64,000 nucleotides of DNA from positions 2,020,170-2,084,169 of the forward strand of contig CM037830.1 in assembly GCA_021234535.1 (NCBI GenBank), written 5' to 3'. Within the stretch, counting starts at the first letter, position 1; each line of letters opens with the position of its first letter. A program made the translations under genes and the position numbers. The notes under the pieces are model-generated. The model was given only the letters and a program-made list of their open reading frames with translations, was not told the DNA's origin and searched no databases. Of this stretch, positions 1-9,942 are shown piece by piece. The DNA is from Stichopus chloronotus. Its lineage: Eukaryota > Echinodermata > Holothuroidea > Aspidochirotida > Stichopodidae.

Positions 1-109
1 GAAAGATAATGCTGATCTTAGAGATACAGAAATCCTGGGTTTAAAAGAACTCGTCTAATAGCAAAGACTTATATCATCACGTTCTCTATAAAATACTTTA
101 GAAGCGATT

Positions 110-1010
110 CGATGACGTCATACTCGTTTCGGTTTCAATGAAATCGTAACTTTTGTAATCCATGCAGCGGTGTATGTATGTATGTGTGTATGTGTGAGGG
201 TGTGTGTGTATGTGTGCGGGTGAGGCTTATCTTGTAAACACGATATCTCAAGATTGAAGCTTGGACATATCTCATATTTGGTTTGAAGGTGTACCATATT
301 GAGTGCAATATCCTAATTGATTTTGGGTAGGTCAAAGGTCATTTGGGGTCAACAGGACTCAAATTGTGAAAACCTTGTAAATATGATATCTTAAGAAGCA
401 AAGCTTGCACAAATCTCATATTTGGTATGTAGGTGTACCATAATGAGTACAACATCCCTAACAATTTTGTTGGAGCTCAAAGGTTATTTAAGATAAAGAA
501 GGGTCAAACTGTTAAAAAATTTTAAACACTGTACCTCAAGAAGAAAAGCTTCGACAAATGTCATATGTGGTTTGTTGGTGTACCACATTGGTTACAAAAT
601 ATCTTTTGACTATGGTAGAGGTCAAAAGTTACGTGAGGTCAACAGGGTCAAATTGTGAAATATTGTAAACATGATATCTCAAGAAGGAAACTTGGACAGA
701 TCTCCCATTAAGAAGGTAGGTGCATCTCATTGATACAAGAATCCATTATCTTTGGTAAAGGTCAAAGGTTATTTAGGTTAGCAGGTTCACAGTATGAAAT
801 TCATGTAAACGTCAATATTTCAAAAAGGGAAGTTTTGACAGATGCCATATGCTGTGTAGTTGTATCTCATTGAGTACCATTTGGCCTCTATATGGAGACC
901 AAAGGTCATTCGATGTCAGCAAGGGTCAAAATGTGGATACCTTGGAGACATGATCTCAAGAGAGGAAGCTTGTACAGATCTCGTATTTCTTGTAAAGCAT
1001 ACGTAGCCTT
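110..1010. repeat. Degenerate AGGTCA-rich minisatellite-like repeat, copy 1
   Basis: After a lead-in (GGTTTCAATGAAATCG, a TGTATGTATG stretch) the sequence cycles through diverged units of roughly 100-130 bp. Each unit has the same phrases: a 'cttgtaaacacgatatctcaagaa' type segment, 'agcttggacatatctcatattt', 'gtgtaccatattgagt', and a run of AGGTCA-like half-sites. The same phrases recur at 4195-6500 and, inverted, at 44147-44712 and 63598-64000, so this is a dispersed non-autonomous element carrying an internal tandem array. No coding potential is seen. A perfect AGGTCAAAGGTCA lies at 329-341. Confidence 0.8.
113..120. promoter_or_regulatory. Perfect CRE palindrome TGACGTCA
   Basis: The octamer TGACGTCA is the consensus binding site for CREB/ATF factors. 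It stands alone with no gene nearby, so its function is doubtful. A chance occurrence is possible in 64 kb. Confidence 0.25.
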
Positions 1011-1580
1011 TGACACATAATGCTGTAATGTCAGATTCAGAAAATAAAAATGCTCATAATCGGATCATCGAATCCACAATGCATTTTTGCATTCTGGTTG
1101 TAAAGTAGGATAATGGCAGCCTATTGTACGAGGTTATTTTTATTCGATCAGAAATAATATGCAAAATAAGTTCGACATGTGTGAGCATACGTTTGTGTGT
1201 GATATGTAGCTTATAGGACTAGCTTTGTGAACTGGAAATTGAACAGATTTGACAATGACCGAAGGTACTGCAGCACAGTAAAATAGCAACTAGCTTGATT
1301 TGCTACGTACTGTATTCATATATGCAAAATATACCAGCACAGTGTATTTATCGTAGTGCAATGACCCCATAAAAAGGGTTTGCTGGTTTGAGAAGTACAA
1401 TATCTGACAGATATTCCTCTCCTCAATATTACATCATAAGTATATATGTAAGCAATGGGACTTCATACAAAAATTCCAAACAGCTTTATAGCAGACTGCC
1501 TGTTGTGTTTTTGTAAATATTTGGCACCTTTCACGCGTCGAAGCGCAAACATTCCACATTGTCAAATGTGTTAACCCTTC

Positions 1581-1848
1581 GTCCAAGCGATTACAGCCCT
1601 GTGTTCCCACACCCCTATATTGGGAAACCCCTACGTTCCAACACTCATATGTTGCACAAATGTGAGCACTGAAGGCCGAAGAGAGATCATACAATTGAGA
1701 TTGTGTTACCACTGGCTTTGGGGTCACATACTGCGTTTGAGCGGATACGCTGCACAGCTCCCTGTCCATGTGAGCCTCTGCTCTTCGAATATACAGCAAG
1801 TGGGTCGGAACATAGGAGTGTCGGAACACAAGCAGGCACCGTCCAAGC
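1581..1848. mobile_element. Possible small transposon with 8-bp direct repeats (GTCCAAGC)
   Basis: GTCCAAGC occurs at 1581-1588 and 1841-1848. Just inside, the left arm reads TGTGTTCCCACACCCCTAT and the right arm, reverse-complemented, reads TGTGTTCCGACACTCCTAT: imperfect inverted repeats built from a TTCC-ACACYCCTAT phrase. An 8-bp duplication with short inverted termini fits hAT-type insertion. The termini are imperfect, so the exact boundaries are uncertain. Confidence 0.4.
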
Positions 1849-2132
1849 AAGCATTTTAATTTGACCTTCTCGTACTGTTGTACGCATATTCAAGTTCGAT
1901 AATTCAAAATGCAGGATGTGTTCAGTAATGTCGGTATACCAATTGCGGAAGTTGAGAACCGATCTGTGAAAAACATGCATTTGGCTGGAATTTGCCAGAA
2001 GGTGACAAAATATCATGATTTTCTTGCTTTCTGGGAATGATCCAATATCAACATCGGCTAAATTCTTCTTGCCTCTAAATCACCTGAAGCCGATTATGTT
2101 GTGACGTACTGCTTGTTTCTGACAGCCAGTAA

Positions 2133-2158
2133 GGGGGGGGGGGGGGGGGGGGGGGGGG
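2133..2158 (+). repeat. Poly-G homopolymer (26 G)
   Basis: An uninterrupted run of G follows 'cagccagtaa'. Such tracts can form G-quadruplexes and are prone to length errors in both replication and assembly, so the exact count should not be trusted. Confidence 0.9.
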
Positions 2159-2939
2159 AGAGAAGGCCTTCGTTTAAGTGTGAGTGCCAATACTTTTTTC
2201 GGTGCCTGGTCATTTTTTTCCTTACCAAAATTGTAGGAAATGTGGTCAATAACTCCTGAACTCGTACAATACTATATCAAACCTTAGAGCTTACGAGGGC
2301 TCCATGGACTCAAACCGGAGTTTTTCCCCTGGACCCAATTGAAGGCCTTAATTAAGGCCGGGCCTTGAACCCCAACGGATTTAGGATTCGCTCTTAGCAC
2401 ACGCAGTGTCAAAATCAAGAGAAGATCATATGCGTTTTCCCCTCTTCCCCTTTAAAGGAACAACAGGATTTGGGGCTCCCACTAAAATAAGCGTCAAATC
2501 ATGGGTGCTTTTTCAACTTGAAAAGTAATTAATGTGCAGACATACGTTTTTCTTACCGACAAATTCTAATATGACAGAAAGTTTGTAATATTTTCTGCTG
2601 CTCCTTATTGAGACTCTTTGACTATTTTACTGTTTCCTTATTACAAGTCCCATAATCAATCAAGTTTTAATTTTAAATAATAGTCGTTGGCCGATTGTTG
2701 TGATGCGCCCCGAGTGTCATAAATCTGTGCTACGTCCTATACGCGATGAAAATGTTACTGCTATTGTTTGAGGAGGTCAAAGGTCAGATTAGTAGCTCAC
2801 ATCATATAACTGATGTCAAGTGTCATCATGAGGCTTGTTCACAATAGCTGTCAATTGCTCTCTTTCAAACAATGTTTGATGTAGTCCCTTGAAACTTGGG
2901 AGTCAATGATATCCTTGGGACATGAGCCATCAGCGCGTG

Positions 2940-3420
2940 TAAAAAAAAAACACTCAACGTCAGAGATCACATATGGACCGTAGGGGCCTAAATGCCCATC
3001 TTTTGCAAAAATGTCAAATGCTTTTTCTCCTAGAGCTTATAGCACTAAGTAGATTGTGTCACATCACTACTTGGTAATGGTGTCTTCGGGGTGTTCAAGA
3101 TAATTGGGTCCAAGGTTCAAACGGACCATATGGACCGTTTTATGAAATCATGTAAAATGATTCTTCTTGCAAAGTACAGTAAGTTGAAGTTGTGTCACAT
3201 TACTCCTGTGGTTGTGGTACCTTCGGATTAAGGAATATTGGGTCCAATACCTGAAATGGACCACGTGGACCATTTCATAAATTAATGCAATATACTTTTT
3301 TCCGCAGATTTTATTTTACAATGTGGAAAATTTGTCACATTAAAACGTCAGCAGTGGGACCTCATGCATAGTTCAATATTTGTCCAATATTTGTGGGTCC
3401 GACTAAGTTCATGATGAGCC
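2940..3420. repeat. Degenerate ~137-bp tandem repeat with GGACC-NNN-GGACC boxes
   Basis: TTGTGTCACAT recurs at 3054 and 3190, and TTGTCACAT at 3332, a spacing of 136-140 bp. Each unit also carries 'attgggtcca' followed by a near-palindromic box: CGGACCATATGGACCG near 3122 and TGGACCACGTGGACCA near 3256. A more diverged relative, CATATGGACCGTAGGGG, lies near 2970. This family differs from the AGGTCA-rich repeats on either side. Confidence 0.7.
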
Positions 3421-4190
3421 ATACTTTATCAAAAAATGCAAAGTTGTTGTTTTTCTATATTTATGAGGAGAATTTTCGACAATAGCACTGTGGTAGTGGA
3501 ATACCATTTGCTGATCAGCATTCTTATGGACGGGCGCAAGGTTTTTGGGGATGCAAAGATCGTGAAAATCGAGGATCATATTACGCCGTATCTTGGTTAA
3601 GACTGAAGGGTTACCATTATATTAATCTTCATGCAAGGAACAATAGTACCTTTGGGCTCTTGTATGTGTATTTTTTTTAGGTCGAAAAAGGGGATTGTAA
3701 TTTTCGTGAACGTTTTTTTAAGACTATAGGCTACTGACAGCATGCCTCATTTCTTCAAATCATTGGTCGTTTTAGAGTAACGAAATACGGTATCTCCAAA
3801 GGAATGAGTAAATGATGTAGAACCACCCTGATGCGATTGACATTGATAAAACACATTTATAAAAGTCATATTGTTATCACTTATCATTACGTTTTACATG
3901 ATTTCACCAAACCGCATGTTACAAAGATGGATGCATTCCCGTTTTATGAGTCGATTTGATAGCCACTCCAGGATTTGTAGCATCTTTGAGAGAGCTTGTC
4001 CGGTCCACTTGACCCAACAAGATAAGCGCTAATAAGAGGTCACCTCCAAGGCTCAGTGTCATCCAAAAGGATTTACGTGATGGATATTGCCCAAATATTT
4101 GCCCAGTTGTCCAATTGATGGAGGCTATCAAGGGTACAGTAGGAATGGGGTGAGGTTTTACACGATATCAATATTACACAGGATACACCC
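3421..4190. other. Unassigned stretch with no supported gene
   Basis: A 70-codon minus-strand frame (3919-4131) has fairly protein-like composition but matches nothing I recognise and lacks convincing splice sites. No repeat structure stands out. Confidence 0.4.
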
Positions 4191-4194
4191 TCCG

Positions 4195-4790
4195 GTTTCT
4201 TACAGTTTTTGGTTTCGATGAAATCGTAAATCTGTAATCAAGATTACGTGTGTCTGTCCGTGTGTATGTGTGTGTGTTGTGACGCCTTGCTTGTAAACAT
4301 GGTATCACAACAAGGGAAGCTTGGTCATATGTCATATTTAGTACGTACCACATCGAGTACAAGAAACATATTGTTATTTTGTTGGGGTAAAAGGTTAAGG
4401 TCAGCAGATTGCAAATTATGAAAACCTTGTAAGCATGGTACCTCAATCAAGAAGGTAAGCACCGTCTTATGTCATATTTAGTACGTGCGGTCATTGTACC
4501 TCACGGAGTGCAAGACAGATATTGTTTTGGTGTGGGTCAAAGGTCATTTGCGGTCAGGGGCAAACTGCCAAATCATCGTAAACACGTTATCTCTAGAAGG
4601 GTAGCTTGGACATATGTCATAATTAGTGTGTATGTGTACCACGTTGAGTACAAGAAATCTATTGTTTATGGTCTGGTCAAAGGTCATTTTGGGTCAACAG
4701 ATGTCAGATAATAAAAAATCCTTGTAAGTACAATATTTCAAGAAGGAAAGTTTGCGCAGTTCTCATACTTTTTGTGTCCTAATTACAAGA
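4195..4790. repeat. AGGTCA-rich minisatellite-like element, copy 2
   Basis: It begins with TTTTTGGTTTCGATGAAATC, then a TGTGTG microsatellite, then about four diverged units of roughly 110-120 bp with the phrases 'cttgtaaacatggtatca', 'agcttggtcatatgtcatatttagt' and 'gtcaaaggtcattt'. It matches the order seen at 110-1010. Confidence 0.8.
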
Positions 4791-4795
4791 TATAA

Positions 4796-6500
4796 CCCGA
4801 AAATCCTGATTTTTGATTCCTTGCCGTAGGCAGGGGAATCTATGCAGTCCTGATGTCGTGTGTGGGTATGTATGTGGGTGTGTATGTGTGTGTGCGTGTG
4901 CGTGTGTGTGTGACGCTGCTCGTAAACGCTCTATCTCAAGAAGGGTAACTCTGAGTAGTTTCATTTTTTGGCATGTAAGTTGCCCATATTGAGTAGATGA
5001 ACCCTATTGTTTTTGGTGGAGGTGAAAGGTCATTTGAGGTCACCAGAGGGCAAAATGTGAAAACCTTGTAAACACTCTATCTCAAGAAAGGTAACTGTGA
5101 CTGATGTCATACTTGGTGTGTGGGTTGGTCATATTGAGTAGATGATCCTTGTTGTTTTTGGTCGAGGTCAAAGGTCATTTGAGGTCACCAGAGGTGAAAA
5201 TGTGTGAAAATCTTGTAAACACAATATCTCCAGAAGGGTAAGTGTGACTTATGTCAAACTAAGTGTATGGATTGTTCATATTAAACAGATGATACTTATT
5301 GTTTGTGATGGAGGTCAAAGGTCATTTGAAGTCACCGGGGGTCAAACTGAAAACCTTGTAAACACAATATCTCCAGAACAGTAACTGTGACTGATGTCAT
5401 ACTTAGTGTGTGGGTTGTTCATTTTGTGCAGATGATCCGTATTGCTTTTTGTGGAGATCAAAGGTCATTTGAGGTCACCAGAGGTCAAACTGTAAAAACC
5501 TTGTAAACACAATATCTCCAGAAGAGTAACTGTGACTGATGTCATTCTTAGTGTGTGGGTCGTTCATATAACGTTACGGTAGATGATTCCTTTTGTTTTT
5601 GGTCGAGGTCAAAGATCATTTGAGGTCATCAGAGGTCAAATTGTGAAAACCTTTTAAACACAGTATCTCCAGAAGGGTAACTGTGACTGATGTCATACTT
5701 AGTGTGTGGATTGAATATTGTCAGTAGAATACCCCTTTTGATTTTGGTGGAAGTCAAAGGTCATGTGACGTCACCAAAGGTCAAACTGTGAAAACGTCGC
5801 AAACATTATCTCCGAGAGGGTAACTGTGACTGATGTCATACTTGGTGTGTGGGTTGGTCATATTGAGTAGATGATCCCTATCATCTTTGGTGAGGGGCAA
5901 AGGTCATTTGAGGTCACCAGAGGTCACACTGTAAAAACTTGAAAACACGATATCTCCAGAAGAGTAACCATGACTGATGTGATACTTAGTGTGTGGGTTG
6001 GTAATAATGAGCAAAAGATCTCTATTGTTTTGGTTGAGGTCAAGGGTCATTTGAGGTCACCAGAGGTCGAACTGTAAAAATGTGTAAACACAATATCTCT
6101 AGGAGTCTAACCTTGACTGATGTCTTACTTGATGTGCAGATTGCATATACTAAGTAAAAGACTTCTTTTGTTTGTGGTGGAGGTCAAAGGTCGTTTGAGG
6201 TCACCCGAGGTCAAACCTTGCTAACACATTAACTCCAGAAGGGTAATGTTGACTGATGTCATACTTGATGTGTTGGTTGGCCATACTGGGTAGGTGATCC
6301 CTATTGCTTTGGTGGATGTCAAATGTCACGGTCATTTCAGGTCTCCAAAATAAAGGTCATTTTGGGGTAAAGGCTTGTGGTGTATCAAGAAAAATAACTG
6401 CAGTTGATCTTATACTTGTCATGTGGATATTTTATGTTTGTTATAATATAACCATGTAGCAAGGAATCACAAAGCCTTTTGGCTTTCTGGTTATACTCCC
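4796..6500. repeat. AGGTCA-rich element, longest copy, with inverted termini
   Basis: The left end is GATTCCTTGCCGTAGGCAGG (from 4816) and the right end GCAAGGAATCACAAAGCC (from about 6458); GATTCCTTGC and GCAAGGAATC are exact reverse complements. Between them lie a TGTGTG tract and a dozen or so ~110-120-bp units containing 'gaggtcaaaggtcatttgag', 'aaaccttgtaaacacaatat' and 'gtaactgtgactgatgtcat'. Perfect DR1 motifs AGGTCAAAGGTCA lie at 5165-5177 and 5312-5324. There is no coding capacity, so this is a non-autonomous element expanded internally. Confidence 0.8.
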
Positions 6501-9500
6501 TAACTGTGGTAAGTATAGGAGGATCGACATGTTGGTATGGACATGATCCATGTACCCGGTGGGTTATGGGTGTACGCCCATACTAGCTAGTGGTTTAATA
6601 CACTACAGAAGTGTTCTGTGTTATATTCTCTCACTAGTACTCTGCTGTGGTTCATTGCTGGTTGACATCGCTCGGCGCATATGCTCGGTCATTTGCATGC
6701 ATGCTGTACATACAGATACGTGGTAAGTCCCTGTGTGTCCTGTTGGCAGGTGATGATGTAGTCTCAAACATTGGGTTCAGTTCATCTTCTCCGTCTCTCT
6801 ATCTCGCTCATTGAGGTTTTCTTCTCCTCGGCTACATCACAGAGATGACCCTTTACTACAACGTTAGTCTACACTCCATCGAGAATTTGGAAACGGTGGC
6901 CCTTCAAGTTGAAAATATCAGCAGTTGCGACGAATGCTGCTATTGGTTCATTAAAAAGTGGTATTTCCTCGTCTATGTTGTACATGTCCGGGATGTATAG
7001 GGGAATCGCTTCATTTGCTTCTATGGCAAACCTTGAGGCTGATGATAAACCTGTAAAGCGGAAGCTATTTACGTGTTAACTTATGAGTACGCAATTCGTT
7101 GGAGGGATTAACTCAATGATTCCCAATATTGAACGCCCCCCCCCCCCCCCCGCCCACATGTTGCTATCGACAAGCACGCGTCGGTGATCCTGAATAAAGG
7201 ACGTCACTCTGCATTCCTGAAGATTACGTCTGAAAAAAAAAGGAAAGAAAAGAAAAGAAAAGAAAAAACTTGAGTGCGAACAGGTATAGTGTGAATAGCA
7301 TGCATATTGTTGTAACCTACCGGGCTAGCTTGTTTATTGCAACCCGAATCTACCTCATGGTGAAGTGCAATATCGGTTTATACGTGCAATCATGTAATAC
7401 TTTCAAAAGAAATTCAAAAATTGGCTCTGACAAGTTCACCATACCATGTGGAAAGTTGTTGTGAAAATTCTTCGAAAGTTGCTGATATTTCTCAGTTCAA
7501 TTTATTACATTTAAAAAGGGTCAACCATTCGAAAATATATTGAAGAATATCGTTGAACTGAGCACGGCTTCCTTTATGTACTTCAACGATGTAAACTATA
7601 CATCACCTGAATGGGACCTTAAGTACTTTAGTGTACTGGATGTAGCCTAGTATACGTGTTAATATAAACTCCGGTATGCACGTTACATTATAGGCTTAGG
7701 TAATTGTGGATGCTGTCCATATGGCGATCATAATTGCCTAAGTTAGTGGAGATTCCTACATCATTATTGTAGTGCCCCGCACTACAATCTTGCCATTACT
7801 GGTCGACCAGCAATTTCTTTTGTTGAGCCTTATATGGCTCATAACGCCTCACCTGCACGTGATGTAACTTAGTTCATACAAATATGCATGCTCGACCTAG
7901 CAATAGCAGTATAGTGCGAGCTACGGTCGTCTTCAAACCAAAATCTACTAAGGAAAAACAAATGCCACGACTACAAGAACGATTTAAGGAGTTAAAAGTG
8001 ATGAAAGAGCCCTGCGGATAAATTTCCAGAAAACGTGATGAAATGTGGTTCGGCCTTTTCCCAATGAGGTGATAAACGTGGAGTGTCAATGTTGTTTCCA
8101 AATTGGTGTGCAATACAGCGCCATTGTGTTTAAACATGATGTCACAGAATCGTGTGCTGCTACACTGCTTTTTAGTGGTTACAACATGACGTCCTTCTAC
8201 AGACTCATGTACTGCTCTTATGTTCTATTTCAGTGGTGAAACAGAAAGACAGTTTTGGCATATATACAGCTAGTACTAGAGTACTCTTTAAAACTCAGAG
8301 CAGTACAGGCTTTTACGACATAGGGTATACACTAACGATAAGCGTCGGCAACTTAACAACATATGAGAGAGATCCTATGGAATTTTTGTTTTGTCCAGCG
8401 TGCTATATAAAAAAGAATGGATTGGGAAAGGGGTCGACAGGAAACGGAACTGCCTTGCCCAAAAAATGCGAACTCCTATGAGGAGTGGATCTACAGAGAC
8501 TGGCTTACTCCCAACAATTAAGGACTTAGCCTACCACGCACTACAATTCTGCGTATTTGTGGGCAAATGCAGTTCTAGTTTCAGCTGTTAATTAGGTGAC
8601 AAGATTATCAAATGGAAATTTGCCATTTCGGAGATGAGGCTTAGTCCGAGATACTCGTATAATTTCCGAAGGACACGATTTTGTTCCGGTGTCCTTCAGA
8701 CACTCCCTGAAAATCACAGATCTCTTAATTGACCGTAATTTTAAACGTTATGAAAGTCATAGTCAAAAAGTGTACTGAAATGTTGTCAATGCTTGCAAAC
8801 ACTATAGTACTGACATATGTGTTCATATAACCTTTGTTGAATCCTTCTAAGTTGTAATCTATGACACATCTTTTGGTAAGAACACGTTTGTTGAAATAGA
8901 AAACCACAGTGAAATACAAAATGACTGACTCTTGTTGAATCAGATAAAATTGCCAAAGTTCCAACGCTGGATACTCTAAAAACACATTACAAGTTTCATT
9001 ATTGGCAGTATATTTCTACCTTGTGATTCCATCAGAGTAACATGACAATAGGTCTATGCAAGTGACTCAATAAAATTTTAAAATAAAACAACTCTTTTAA
9101 AAATTTGTTTTCGATCATATAAAGTGCCACCAACCAGGTTTTTTTTTTTTATTTTGGACTGAAGAAACTCCAGCCTGTATTCATTGCAAATTTCAACAAG
9201 TCAAAAATTTTTTTATATATACTGCGGTGTACTTCACCAGGAAAATAATTATTTTTCTTGTATGACTTTTGCACTAAACTTAGTGGGCAGTTTAAGTGTG
9301 AAAATTAGCCAAAGGGGCCTAGTTGAGATTAAGTTAGTTACCTGCCAAAGGTATAGAGCCACAATCATTTTTATTGAGCAAGATAGGCCAGACTTGATTG
9401 ATTTATTTGAGAATGTTGAGTTAAAATCGTTATAAGCTGAAGGCTGTTGCATGCCCCTACCGTATCTGCTAAGAGTAATACCAGGCAACCTAACCAGTAG

Positions 9501-9898
9501 TTATTGTTATAACTTGGGTTACTTTCGCATTCCTTTTACAGCCGTAACATGTATCACCATTGTCAGCCTGAGTTCCTTTTCCCTTCGATGATGAATTGAA
9601 TTCCGTGGTAGTTGGATGTAATAGATTAAAGATTCGTAATCGCTTGCACATGACATACTATACGCTAGGAGAAAGTATAAATTATCAATAATTTTAAGCA
9701 AACAGCTTTGTGGGCATACATGCGTTCGTTTGTAGAATTAGCCTACATATGGTTGGCTCAGGCACAGATGTTGCTAATACCTCCAGTTTGGTCATGAGAA
9801 GGAGGCATGATGGGACTGACTAGTGACAATATACTTTACATTGTTTACCAATTACCACAACAATTACATCTAACGAACAGAGGCTGAGTCTATACAAC
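6501..9898. other. Gene-free upstream stretch
   Basis: No frame resembles a known protein; the short open frames near 7270, 8045, 8233 and 9184 have no homology that I recognise. A 16-base C run sits at 7136-7151, followed by an AAAAGAAAAG microsatellite near 7235-7266. A small 9-bp inverted repeat (GAAGGACAC / GTGTCCTTC) lies at 8676-8698. Regulatory DNA cannot be excluded. Confidence 0.4.
7136..7151 (+). repeat. Poly-C homopolymer (16 C)
   Basis: An uninterrupted C run is followed by GCCCAC. Length-unstable sequence, no gene context. Confidence 0.85.
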
Positions 9899-9942
9899 CA
9901 AGGAGGTTCTAAAAGGAACAAGGTCCTTGTAGAACCTCCTTG
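9899..9942. repeat. Hairpin: 13-bp perfect stem extended by an inner stem
   Basis: CAAGGAGGTTCTA (9899-9911) is the exact reverse complement of TAGAACCTCCTTG (9930-9942). Within it AAGGA and TCCTT extend the stem, leaving a loop of about six bases. Flanking TATACAAC-like sequence on both sides hints at a short duplicated target. It could be a tiny foldback element or a structured RNA; nothing in the sequence decides. Confidence 0.7.

Larger units (their letters stand above)
1011..2720. other. Gene-free stretch with an inverted-repeat insert and a poly-G run
   Basis: No reading frame here resembles a known protein; the longest (minus strand, 1434-1850) falls inside the inverted-repeat element at 1581-1848 and is probably noise. 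A run of 26 G lies at 2133-2158, a likely replication-slippage site. The rest is unremarkable AT-rich sequence. Confidence 0.5.

Noticed and set aside
3919..4131. 70-codon minus-strand frame with protein-like composition
   Set aside because: No domain recognised, no splice signals at its ends, and it sits between repeat arrays.
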